Shown piece after piece: positions 32,028 to 41,200 of a stretch of DNA of 64,000 bases. The stretch covers positions 62,001 through 126,000 of the forward strand of contig NZ_JAIQZC010000005.1 of NCBI RefSeq assembly GCF_020164535.1, in the 5' to 3' direction. Position 1 is the first letter of the stretch, and each line of letters starts with the position of its first letter. The notes under the pieces are model-generated. The model was not told the origin of the DNA, did no database searches, and saw nothing but the letters and a program-made list of their open reading frames with translations. The position numbers were made by a program, and so were the translations under genes. The stretch comes from Psychroflexus montanilacus. Lineage in GTDB: Bacteria; Bacteroidota; Bacteroidia; Flavobacteriales; Flavobacteriaceae.

Positions 32028-32606
32028 GTGAAGCAATTGAATCAATCTCAACTGAATTTGTCGTCAATAAAACTTATAGAACAATGTCTAAAGGGGAACA
32101 GAAAAGCTCAATTAGAGCTTTACAAAATGTATTGTCACGCCATGTTTTCAATAGCTTTGAGATACGTAAGGGATAAGGATTTAGCTCAAGACATAACTCA
32201 GGAAGCTTTCATTAAAGCCTTTACAAACTTGAAGTATTTTGATTTTAATTCCACTTTTGGAGCATGGTTAAAGCAAATTGTCATCAACCAGAGCATTGAT
32301 ATGCTGCGAAAACGAAAATTTGATTTTAATATTGACGAGATCCAAATTCTTAAAGTAGATGATGAAGAAAATTGGGATGTTGATGATGCTATTGATGTAA
32401 ATGAAATTAAAGATGCCCTTGAAGAATTACCAACAAAATACAGACTTGTGCTAAAGTTATTTCTGATGGAAGGATACGATCACGAAGAAATTTCAGAAAT
32501 ACTAAAAATTTCTGTGAACGCTTCAAGAACTCAGCTTTATAGAGGAAAGAAAATGCTAATAGAGCAACTCAATAAAAGAGGCTTTGAAATGAGGTACAAC
32601 ACCTAA
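32028..32606 (+). CDS. ECF-type sigma factor
   Basis: A 192-aa sigma factor with region 2 at about 28-100 (DLAQDITQEAFIKAFTNLKYF, then FGAWLKQIVINQSIDMLRKRK) and region 4 at about 128-185 (LPTKYRLVLKLFLMEGY, then EISEILKISVNASRTQLYRGK). The only start in a sensible place is GTG at 32028; the next ATG (residue 34) would cut into region 2. It heads a three-gene unit with a single-pass protein (65 bp downstream), whose position and layout suggest an anti-sigma factor, and a secreted DUF4097-like protein. No TAnnTTTG box precedes it, which would fit transcription from its own alternative promoter. Confidence 0.9.
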   Translation: MKQLNQSQLNLSSIKLIEQCLKGNRKAQLELYKMYCHAMFSIALRYVRDKDLAQDITQEAFIKAFTNLKYFDFNSTFGAWLKQIVINQSIDMLRKRKFDFNIDEIQILKVDDEENWDVDDAIDVNEIKDALEELPTKYRLVLKLFLMEGYDHEEISEILKISVNASRTQLYRGKKMLIEQLNKRGFEMRYNT

Positions 32607-32671
32607 TTCGCATCAACCAGAGAATTGATTATTGAGTATAACACACCTAAAAGAACAATAAATTTGAACAG

Positions 32672-33211
32672 ATGAAAGACTTGCGTGACTTCAATTATGA
32701 TGAAATAATTAAGATGCCTGATGGCCATTTGGAAAGCTTTCAAACAAAGCTGAATAAAAAGACCAGAGCAACATCCGTGGAAGGATGGATTCAAAAATTT
32801 GCTGCTATATTGATTATTGGAATTTTGATTTCTACACATTGGATTCAACCTGAAACTTCAGAATCTAATTCCAATCCACTGGCTAATGAAACCATTGAGT
32901 TGAATGATGTTTCACCAGAATTAGGAACTCTTGCATCTTTTATTCAGGCTTCGATAAACTATGAATTGGCAACTTTAGACTATGGCAATTATGAAGATGT
33001 AGCTTTTTCCTATCTGGACGAACTAGAAAGAATTGAAAACGATTATAAAGAACTTCAAAAAGAATTGAAAACCAGTGGCTTTAATCAACTAATCATAGAA
33101 GCCATGATAGAAAATTTACAGTTGAGATTGGAATTGCTTCAAAATTTAAAACTCAAATTAAACGAATTAAAAACATTAAATCATGAAAAGAATACTCAAC
33201 AACAGTTATAA
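32672..33211 (+). CDS. Probable anti-sigma factor, single-pass membrane protein
   Basis: A 179-aa protein with a cytoplasmic N-terminus (MKDLRDFNYDEIIKMPDGHL), one membrane helix at about 42-60 (FAAILIIGILISTHWI) and an extracytoplasmic helical domain rich in Glu, Leu and Lys (about 120-172, probably coiled coil). It sits directly between an ECF sigma factor and a secreted DUF4097-like protein, the classical arrangement sigma / anti-sigma / envelope protein. The role is inferred from this context; I see no zinc-binding HxxxCxxC motif. The last 29 bp overlap the start of the next gene. Confidence 0.78.
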   Translation: MKDLRDFNYDEIIKMPDGHLESFQTKLNKKTRATSVEGWIQKFAAILIIGILISTHWIQPETSESNSNPLANETIELNDVSPELGTLASFIQASINYELATLDYGNYEDVAFSYLDELERIENDYKELQKELKTSGFNQLIIEAMIENLQLRLELLQNLKLKLNELKTLNHEKNTQQQL

Positions 33212-34523
33212 GCTATTGCTTTTAGTTCTATTAGTTCCATTTTTAGGGTTTGCGCAAAGCAAAAGAGAAAGCATTGAAAGTTTTGATGTTGATAAAAACC
33301 CTGAAATCAAATTAGATCTTTCGCATGCTCAAATTATAGTGTCTACCTGGAACAAAAATAAAGTAGAGGTAAAGACCACATTAACGAGTGAGAATCTAAA
33401 TCAAGAAGAAGTGGATGAAATCTTTGATGCAAATGCAGTCAAAGTTTTAGGAAATAGCAGACGAGTTGAGATTTCCTCAAACCAGGAATCTATGTTAAAT
33501 GAAAGTAGAGTAATGGTAAAAAGAATTCCACTGCCTCCCTCGCCGCCAAATCCGCCAAGGGTGAAAGGAGCGCCTACACCGTTAAAAGGGAAAGTCTCTA
33601 CAAATTCTCAAGGTGTACCACCACCGCCTCCTCCAAGCCCACCTCAGGCTCCATTAGAATTTAACTTTGATTATAAAGCTTTCAAGGAAGATGGGAAAGC
33701 TTATCTGGAAAAATTTAAGGAACAGATGGAGTCCTCAAACTTTAAAGAGGAAATGGAGGAGTTCAAAGAAGCTATGCTGGAATGGAGTAATGAACTTGCC
33801 AGCAATAAATTAAACTTAATTGATAATGCTATTGATACGCTAAATACAATCCAAAAAATATACACCTTTAGAATGGATAGTGTTTTTCCAAATATCAAGG
33901 GCAGTGTTACAAAACGGACAAATCAGATACAAAAAGTCATCGAAATTAAAGTTCCAAAATCAGCAACTTTTGAAGTTGATTTGAGACACTCCAAACTCAA
34001 TGCAGATGTTATGAAAAACCTTTCGGCAAAGCTGAGGTATTCAGACTTTCAGCTTAAAGACCTTCTAGGAGAAAACTCTGAAGTACAAATGAATTATTCT
34101 ACACTACTGATAGGTTCTGCTAACAAATTGAAATTAAATCTTTTATATTCTAAAAAAGTAGAACTAGTTCAAGTAAATGAGGTCAATGTGAAGTCTAAAA
34201 TGTCTAATTTTAAAATCAATTACCTTAAAAGTCAAGCTTTAATTGATGGTTCTTATGGCGAATTGGTTATAAATGAAATAGACACCGATTTTTCTTTAGT
34301 GGATATTCAATTGGAGAAATCGAGGGCCACTCTTATACTGCCTAAGACCCTTAGTTATAAATTCTACGCTAAATCATCCAATTCGAAATTCAACATGAAT
34401 TCTGATTTAGATTTCAAAATGTCTAAAAGTTTTGACGACGTGATTTATACCAATTCAACTAAGACAGATAATTCCCAGACCTTATCTTTATCTGCTAATT
34501 ATAGTACAATTGATTTAGATTAG
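33183..34523 (+). CDS. Secreted DUF4097-like protein with proline-rich segment
   Basis: A 446-aa protein with signal peptide MKRILNNSYKLLLLVLLVPFLGFA. Residues 30-110 hold short beta repeats (IKLDLSHAQIIVSTWNKNKVEV) of the DUF4097 adhesin-like beta-solenoid type. Residues 115-158 are proline-rich (IPLPPSPPNPP, then GVPPPPPPSPPQAP), followed by a charged helical stretch (about 160-235) and further beta repeats to the end. Proteins of this kind accompany ECF/anti-sigma pairs in Bacteroidota; here it may sense or respond to envelope stress. It overlaps the anti-sigma gene by 29 bp and ends before a terminator. Biochemical function unknown. Confidence 0.78.
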   Translation: MKRILNNSYKLLLLVLLVPFLGFAQSKRESIESFDVDKNPEIKLDLSHAQIIVSTWNKNKVEVKTTLTSENLNQEEVDEIFDANAVKVLGNSRRVEISSNQESMLNESRVMVKRIPLPPSPPNPPRVKGAPTPLKGKVSTNSQGVPPPPPPSPPQAPLEFNFDYKAFKEDGKAYLEKFKEQMESSNFKEEMEEFKEAMLEWSNELASNKLNLIDNAIDTLNTIQKIYTFRMDSVFPNIKGSVTKRTNQIQKVIEIKVPKSATFEVDLRHSKLNADVMKNLSAKLRYSDFQLKDLLGENSEVQMNYSTLLIGSANKLKLNLLYSKKVELVQVNEVNVKSKMSNFKINYLKSQALIDGSYGELVINEIDTDFSLVDIQLEKSRATLILPKTLSYKFYAKSSNSKFNMNSDLDFKMSKSFDDVIYTNSTKTDNSQTLSLSANYSTIDLD

Positions 34524-34634
34524 TTTGATCAATATCAAAATAAAGATATTGAAAACTACAAAAGGCAGTCATATAAGCGCCATTTATGTTACAAGATGCT
34601 ACCGAAATACTCGATGAACTTTAGTAGATATTAA

Positions 34635-34676
34635 AAGACCCCACGGTTCCAAAAAATTTAGGGACTGTGGGGTCTT
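34635..34676 (+). terminator. Terminator of the sigma/anti-sigma operon
   Basis: A 16-bp stem, 34635-34650 with 34661-34676 (two G-U pairs; core AAGACCCCAC/GTGGGGTCTT), loop of 10 nt, then AATTTTT on the plus strand. Confidence 0.8.
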
Positions 34677-34746
34677 AATTTTTAGATTTAAAATTTATTT
34701 AAACTCCAGTCAAAGCATAACTAAACTCAATTTAACGACAAAAATT

Positions 34747-37221
34747 CTACCTAAACTTTTGACTCCTGTTGTTAACCATAAAAAGGGCATTGACAAAAAA
34801 CAGTTTACCGTTTTCCCAAAACGAACGGAACATCACATCGTCCACCATATAGATAAGGCTTCCCCGACCTAGTCGCTGTTCGCCAAAAACCAGGGATTTG
34901 GCTATTTTTTCTGAAGCTTTTTCTCCAACAAATCCACTTAAGCGTTGTGACGAATCGTCCAGATATCCCACATTATAGCCTTTTTGAAGGTATTGATAGG
35001 CTGTAGAACTCGTTTTTAAAGTTGCGTATTCATCACCATATCCAAATCCTAAAGGATGAGTGTTATCGACTTTTATATTGAAGATTGCACCAGTAATATT
35101 ATCTTTTGTTCGCTCTTTCTCAAGCTCTGCGTAGGGTGTCAAATTCACTTGGGTACTGTCTTTTTCAGTCTTAACTTTTTCCAAACCAAAGCCTTTTTTA
35201 CCTTCAAAAGTGGAAAGCGCATTGGCTATGGCAATGACTTTCCCACCACCTTTTATCCAATTGGTTAAAGCTTCTAAACCTTTTTTATCAACTATTGAAG
35301 AATACCTACCATTAGGAAGCACCAGGACATCGTAGTTTTTTAAATCAATTTTATTAAAGTCGTCTGTGGCAATTGAAATAAGGGGATAGTTTAATTCTTG
35401 TTCAAAGAAATACCAGAGGGATCCGTAGCTCAATGATGAGGTTCCTTTTCCTCTTAAGATAGCAATGCGTTGAGGGTGGATTTTCTTAACATCAGGAGAT
35501 CCAAAATCCGTCCCGGAGTCTGAAAAGCTCGTTTTGGTAGCTTTCAAATCAATCTTAAATTCGTTGGCTGTAGCGACCACTAAAGAATCAAAATCAGCTT
35601 GCTTATTATTGGTTTTTGTGATGATCAGGCTTCCTCTGTCGTAGGACTTACCTTCAATTTTAAATGGCTTGTTCGTTGCTCTCACGTCGAGCTCATGCTG
35701 TAGTAGTTTGGCTAGAAATTTAGCATCTGTCGTACTTTTCCAGGGAGAAATATAGCCTACGGTTTCTTTTTCAACCTGAAGGGGTTGTGAATGATCTTTC
35801 TCGGACTTTGAATTTACTTTTCCACTGACCTTAAACACCTCAACTCCATGAGCTAAAGCCAAGTTCCAGGAGGTAATATCATAAGTGAGAGGGGTTTTTA
35901 GTTTTGGGTCTGCTTCAAACAGCACCCTGAGCATTTTTGCTTTGGGTTGATTCGCAGGCAATACTAACGCATGTTCAGCTTCAAAAGAGGTTTTGGCACT
36001 GCTGTAGGTATTTTTACCTTTTAGAGACTTGTCTGTCGCATAAGCATAAGTGTATTCATGCCTGTCAAAGAGCTGGCTCAACACCTTCAGCTTTTGTTCA
36101 TCCCCAGCCAAGACGTAATGATCAAAGTCAGGCGAGTGATTAAAGTAAGTTTTAAATTCTGAATTTAATTCAGTAGCAAATTCAGAAGAAATCTCAACTG
36201 TTGAGAGTCCGCTTATGTTGTGATGTTGTACTCGGTCGACCAAAGTGAGCTCGTAGTCTTCGTCGGTATTGATGCCGAGGCCTGCTTGGCCATTTCCTGC
36301 TTGTTCGTAAGTCATCCCAATAGCGCCATTGTAGGTGGGGTAGGTGTCACCGTAGCTTGGGTAAAACAAGTCGAATCGCTCTCTAGTGAAGTAAGACCAG
36401 GCATTTTCGTCAAAAGCCTTGGCGTTGTTTTTTCCGATTTTGGTTTGAAATTCTTTTTGAAAATCAGTAATAACTTCATGAAACGGTTCGGCTGCTGGCG
36501 CGAAATAGTATGGTGAATTAATGCCCTGCTCATGAAAATCGACGTGGACGTGGGGCATCCATTGGTTGTAGAGTTTTAGCCGCTGTTGAGTTTCTACCTG
36601 TGTAGCCCACATCCAGTCGCGATTCAGGTCAAAAAGATAGTGATTTGGTCGCCCACCAGGCCAGGGTTCATTGTGTTCAACAGCATCCTGATATGGCGAA
36701 TAAGGTGTCGCTTTAACTTGGTTGTACCAGTTAACATAACGATCGCGACCGTCAGGATTTACACTAGGGTCGATGATGACGATGGTGTTTTGAAGTGTTT
36801 CTTCGTGTTTGGTCACCAGTTCATAAGCCGTAACCATCGCAGCTTCTGTACTGGAAGCTTCATTACCATGGACATTATAGCTCAACCACACTACGGCAAT
36901 ATTTGAGGTCGCATCACCTTCAATAAGTCCTGCTTGTTTTAAATGATTGGTTCTAATCTCTTCAATCTTACTCAAATTTTCTTCGGAAGACACCACTGCA
37001 TAGCTTAATGTTCTACGTTCGTTGGTTTTTCCGTAGGAGGAAAAACTAAGTTTCGGGCTGTTATCTGCGAGGTGATTGAAATAGTCTAAAACCTGGTGAT
37101 GCCTGGTGAATTCTGTTCCAATTTTATATCCCAAAAATTCCTCTGGGGATTGAAGCGAAGTTTGAGCATGGAAATAGCCCAAAAAGCAAAAAATAAGAAC
37201 AAACGTAAAATTGAATTTCAT
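34747..37221 (-). CDS. Secreted M14-family zinc carboxypeptidase
   Basis: An 824-aa exported protein (signal MKFNFTFVLIFCFLGYFHA). The M14 catalytic domain covers about 30-380: His118 and Glu121 (VHGNEASSTE), Arg/Asn in FDLNRDW (about 197-203), His230 (VDFHEQG) and the catalytic Glu306 (GMTYEQAG). A C-terminal domain of about 180 residues (about 600-780; YDVLVLPNGRYSSIVD, then LTNWIKGGGKVIAIAN) resembles a class I glutamine-amidotransferase-like fold, probably non-catalytic. It likely degrades extracellular peptides. Stands alone; the sterol-desaturase-like gene lies 65 bp upstream on the same strand, so co-transcription is possible. Confidence 0.9.
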   Translation of the reverse strand: MKFNFTFVLIFCFLGYFHAQTSLQSPEEFLGYKIGTEFTRHHQVLDYFNHLADNSPKLSFSSYGKTNERRTLSYAVVSSEENLSKIEEIRTNHLKQAGLIEGDATSNIAVVWLSYNVHGNEASSTEAAMVTAYELVTKHEETLQNTIVIIDPSVNPDGRDRYVNWYNQVKATPYSPYQDAVEHNEPWPGGRPNHYLFDLNRDWMWATQVETQQRLKLYNQWMPHVHVDFHEQGINSPYYFAPAAEPFHEVITDFQKEFQTKIGKNNAKAFDENAWSYFTRERFDLFYPSYGDTYPTYNGAIGMTYEQAGNGQAGLGINTDEDYELTLVDRVQHHNISGLSTVEISSEFATELNSEFKTYFNHSPDFDHYVLAGDEQKLKVLSQLFDRHEYTYAYATDKSLKGKNTYSSAKTSFEAEHALVLPANQPKAKMLRVLFEADPKLKTPLTYDITSWNLALAHGVEVFKVSGKVNSKSEKDHSQPLQVEKETVGYISPWKSTTDAKFLAKLLQHELDVRATNKPFKIEGKSYDRGSLIITKTNNKQADFDSLVVATANEFKIDLKATKTSFSDSGTDFGSPDVKKIHPQRIAILRGKGTSSLSYGSLWYFFEQELNYPLISIATDDFNKIDLKNYDVLVLPNGRYSSIVDKKGLEALTNWIKGGGKVIAIANALSTFEGKKGFGLEKVKTEKDSTQVNLTPYAELEKERTKDNITGAIFNIKVDNTHPLGFGYGDEYATLKTSSTAYQYLQKGYNVGYLDDSSQRLSGFVGEKASEKIAKSLVFGEQRLGRGSLIYMVDDVMFRSFWENGKLFFVNALFMVNNRSQKFR

Positions 37222-37286
37222 GTGATAAGAGTTTGGGTAAATTTAATAGAAAACTCTTAACAATAAGTACTTATCCAAAAATCTGT

Positions 37287-38192
37287 TTACTCTTTTTTCA
37301 GACTAGTTTCCTGAACTTTCATTTTTTGCATTTCAGATTTATGGTAATCTACTGGACTGCCGAAGGCCATCTGAAAAGCATGCTTCGCAGATTTTGCTTT
37401 GGTAATGTCTTTAAAGAGAGCTACCCATTCATGAAAAACTAGTGTAAATGGATTATAAGTTTTTATTGGTTTTGTGATTCCATAAACTGGTTTCTCTACT
37501 TCAGGCTCAAACGTTCCAAAAATTCTGTCCCAAATGATTAAAGTTGATCCATAATTTTTATCCAGATACTTTTCATTTTTGGAATGATGAACTCTGTGAT
37601 GAGATGGAGTTGTAAAGATGTATTCGATAGGTTTTGGTAATTTCTTGATGTATTCTGTATGGATCCAGAATTGGTATAGCACTTCAATCTGGTGAACTAC
37701 CAAAAACACAAAAGGATGGAATCCCATTAAAATCACAGGTAAAAAGAAAATGATTTTAAGATTTTGTGTCCAGGAAAGTCTGAAAGATGTTGATAGATTG
37801 TAGTATTCAGAATTGTGGTGTACAACGTGAGTCGACCACCAGAAGCGCTGTTCGTGAGCGATCCTGTGCGACCAGTATCTCACAAAATCTAAAGCAATAA
37901 AACAAAGAATAAAAGACCACCAGGTCATCGGAATGTAAAAAGGAGTCAGGTTGTAAAAGAATAAGAAAAAGGCAAAAACTCCAAGCTTCATGACACCATT
38001 TAAAAGGATATTGACAACACCTATAAAAGTGGAAGCCATAAAATCTTTTCCTTCGTAAAGTTTCTTATTTTGTTTATAGCTAAAATAAGATTCCAAAGCT
38101 ACCAAAGTAAACATCACAGGAGCTGCAATCCATATTATGGTTGTAAAATCCAAGTTTGCAACATCCTCTAAACTTATTTTGACTTTATCCAT
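37287..38192 (-). CDS. Sterol desaturase / fatty acid hydroxylase family membrane enzyme
   Basis: A 301-aa membrane protein with the di-iron histidine clusters of the family: H109-X3-H113 (WSHRIAHE), H122-X2-HH125-126 (THVVHH), His178 and HHRVHH (198-203). Hydrophobic segments cover about 18-35, 58-82, 92-105 and 145-165. It would use molecular oxygen to hydroxylate or desaturate a lipid; in bacteria substrates include carotenoids, ornithine lipids and fatty acids, so the exact one is unknown. The promoter box TATGTTTG lies only 13 nt upstream. It precedes the M14 peptidase gene on the same strand. Confidence 0.88.
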   Translation of the reverse strand: MDKVKISLEDVANLDFTTIIWIAAPVMFTLVALESYFSYKQNKKLYEGKDFMASTFIGVVNILLNGVMKLGVFAFFLFFYNLTPFYIPMTWWSFILCFIALDFVRYWSHRIAHEQRFWWSTHVVHHNSEYYNLSTSFRLSWTQNLKIIFFLPVILMGFHPFVFLVVHQIEVLYQFWIHTEYIKKLPKPIEYIFTTPSHHRVHHSKNEKYLDKNYGSTLIIWDRIFGTFEPEVEKPVYGITKPIKTYNPFTLVFHEWVALFKDITKAKSAKHAFQMAFGSPVDYHKSEMQKMKVQETSLKKE

Positions 38193-38205
38193 CGGGTTTT
38201 TTTCG

Positions 38206-38213
38206 CAAACATA
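38206..38213 (-). promoter_or_regulatory. Promoter -7 box of the desaturase-like gene
   Basis: Minus-strand TATGTTTG fits TAnnTTTG, 13 nt before the start codon, which implies a leader of only a few bases. Confidence 0.45.
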
Positions 38214-38296
38214 AAGAATGTGAAACTTAATTCATTTGTTTTATGTTAAATTTACTAGTCTAGGCTTAATTTTAAAATCTGTTTAGTCTTTTCAGG

Positions 38297-41200
38297 CTAG
38301 GTAAGTACAGGAAGCGAGTCAATTAAGTTTTTAATCTCATTGGAAAGTTTTTGCTTCTGACTTTCGAATTCTTTTTTGTTTTTGATTTTTGACTTTTCAA
38401 TTTTCAAAGCACAGTCAGATAGAGAAGTTGCACCAAGATTCAAAGCTGTACCTTTTACTTTATGAGCTAGTTTTTTTAAGGTGTCTTCCTCTTCAACTTC
38501 CATTAAATCTATTAACGTCTCGTTGAGGGTTTCATCTGCCAACTTAATGAGTTCATTAAAAAACATTTCATTATGACCAATCATTTCCATTAAATGTTCT
38601 TTTTCAAAAGCTCCTGGTTCATCCTTTTTCTTTATTTCGGATTCCTTTTCCTTTGTCTGTGGTTCTATGCTTTTTTCACTAATCTTTATAGAAAACTTTA
38701 AAATGATATTTCTAATAGATTCCTGTAAAATTGGCTTGGAAATATAATCGTCCATGCCAGCTTCCAGACACTTTTCTTTTGTTCCCTTCACCGTTCCTGC
38801 TGTTATTGCTATGATGGGGACAGTTTTACCATTTTTTTCTGCTCTAATCGCTCGTGTTAACTCATATCCATTCATATTTGGCATTTGAATATCTGAGAAT
38901 ATTATGTCTGGTTGGTGTTTTTTAAATAAGCTAAACGCTTTATGTCCATCTTCGGCTTCAAAAATTTCTACATCGCTATAAATATTTTTTAGATAAGATT
39001 TTATCAATTCCATATTGATAAGGTTATCTTCAGCAACCAAAAATTTAAGATGAGCAGTTTCTTCAAGAATTTCCAATTCAAGCTTATTTTCTTGGCTTGT
39101 ACTTAGATTTAATTTTTCATCAGAAAAGACTTGCATTAAATCTCCTTTTTTTATGGGTTTGGTGATGAGTTGATCAAAGTGTTTAAGAAAATTCTTTTCC
39201 TCATATTCCTCAGTAGAATTGGATCTGCTCAACAGGACAAAGCGGACATTTTTTGACTTGCTATGCGTTTTTAACCTGGAAACCAAATGGCATGATTCAT
39301 CAATGGAGCATTCCTGATTTATAAAAATGACTTCTGGAGATATGTCTGTCATTTTAGTTGAGGCACTATCCAGATTTTTTACGTAATTAATTTTTACATC
39401 AAAGGACTTTAAGTGATTTTTGATAGTTTCAAAATGCTCTTTCACAGTAGAAATGACAAGAATATTTTTAAAATTATCTATGTTTTGTATTTCTTTTTCT
39501 TTGTTATATTCGGACTGTAGGGCGACCTCAAAATAGAATTTACTACCTTGACCAATCTTACTTTTCAGTCTTAATTTACTATTCATTAAATTCAATATCT
39601 TATCAGATATAGCCAGGCCTAAACCAGTACCACCGTATTTCTTTGTAACTGATGTATCTTCCTGGATAAAAGCATTAAAAATTTTCTTCTGGTTTTCTTT
39701 AGCAATACCAATTCCAGAATCTTCAACAGAAAATATCAAATTGGACAGATGATTGGCTTTACTTTTGAAAGATATGCTGAGTTTTACGAAGCCTTTATTG
39801 GTGAATTTTATTGAATTATTGATGAGATTCATTAAAATTTGTTTGATCCTAACCCCGTCTATCCAAACATAATCAGGAACTTTTTCTTCAACAATCAAAA
39901 TGAGTTCCAGACCCTTCTTGTGAGCTTCATACTTGGTCAGGTCTGCAACCTCCTCTACAATAGATAGTAGACTTGTTTTTGCTGTGTCCAGCTGAAGTTT
40001 TCCTGATTCGATCTTTGAAAAATCCAAAACGTCATTGATTAAATCCAGAAGAATATTAGCCGATTGAAATACTGTTTTCATATACTGATGTTGCACCTCA
40101 TTGAGTGGGGTTTTCATCAATAAGTCAGAAAATCCGATAACTCCATTTAGAGGTGTTCTGATTTCATGACTCATGTTTGCCACAAATTCGGATTTGGCCT
40201 GACTAGCTTTTACTGCTTCAGTTTTAGAATTCTTTAATTTTTTCTCAATTCTTTTCTGTTCGGTAACATCTTGCAAAGTAGATATAACAATGCGTTTTCC
40301 ATTTTTGTCGAAGTGGATGAGGCCATTGATAACAACGGTGAGTAATTTTCCTGATTTCGTTCTAATTACCCTTTCCAAGGGTCCTATTTTTTTAAGATCC
40401 TTAAGGTAGTTGATTTGCTTACTGTCAGTTTGAGTTATTTGTTTCTCTGGAGTGATGGTCCAGATGCTCATACCGAGGATTTCTTCTTCATCATAGCCTA
40501 TCATGTCCTGCATAGCTTTGTTGACATCAAGGAATTCTCCAGAAGCAAAATCTGTAATTACTATCCCTATGGGTGAGAGCTCAAAAATATTTTTAAACTG
40601 TTGTACATTCTGCTTTAGCTCTTTTTCCAGGGCCTTTTTATCTGAAATATCTTGGTGGGTACCAAACATCCACTCTGGTTTTCCATCATCAGTCCAGGAA
40701 ATTACTTTCCCTTTGTCCAATACCCAAATCCAATGTCCTAACCTGTGTTTTAGGCGTAATTCTATTTGATAAAATTCTGTTTTACCTTCAAAGTGCTCCT
40801 GAAGCTTTAAATCACTTTTTCTCAAATCATCGGGATGGGTTGCTTTGTTCCAAACTTCAATAGAATTTACTAAAGGTATTTCTCTGGTGGTATAACCGAG
40901 CATATCAACAAATCTGTTATTAAATACGGCTTCACCAGTTTGAACGTTCCATTCCCATGTACCAAGATTGGTAGCATTGATGATATCATTAAGTCGTCCT
41001 CTTTCTTTTTTGAGTTTTTCCTTAGTGTTTTTTATTTCTGTTATGTCCTGAAACGATCCATAGACACCAATACATTCACCATCAACGATTTCTGGTTTGA
41101 TATTAACAAGTGCCCAGATGGGTTTTTTTTTGGCCGTAAGTGCTTCAAACTCTCCTGTATAAGAGGTGTTGAATTTTATACATTCAATAACCTTCTGATT

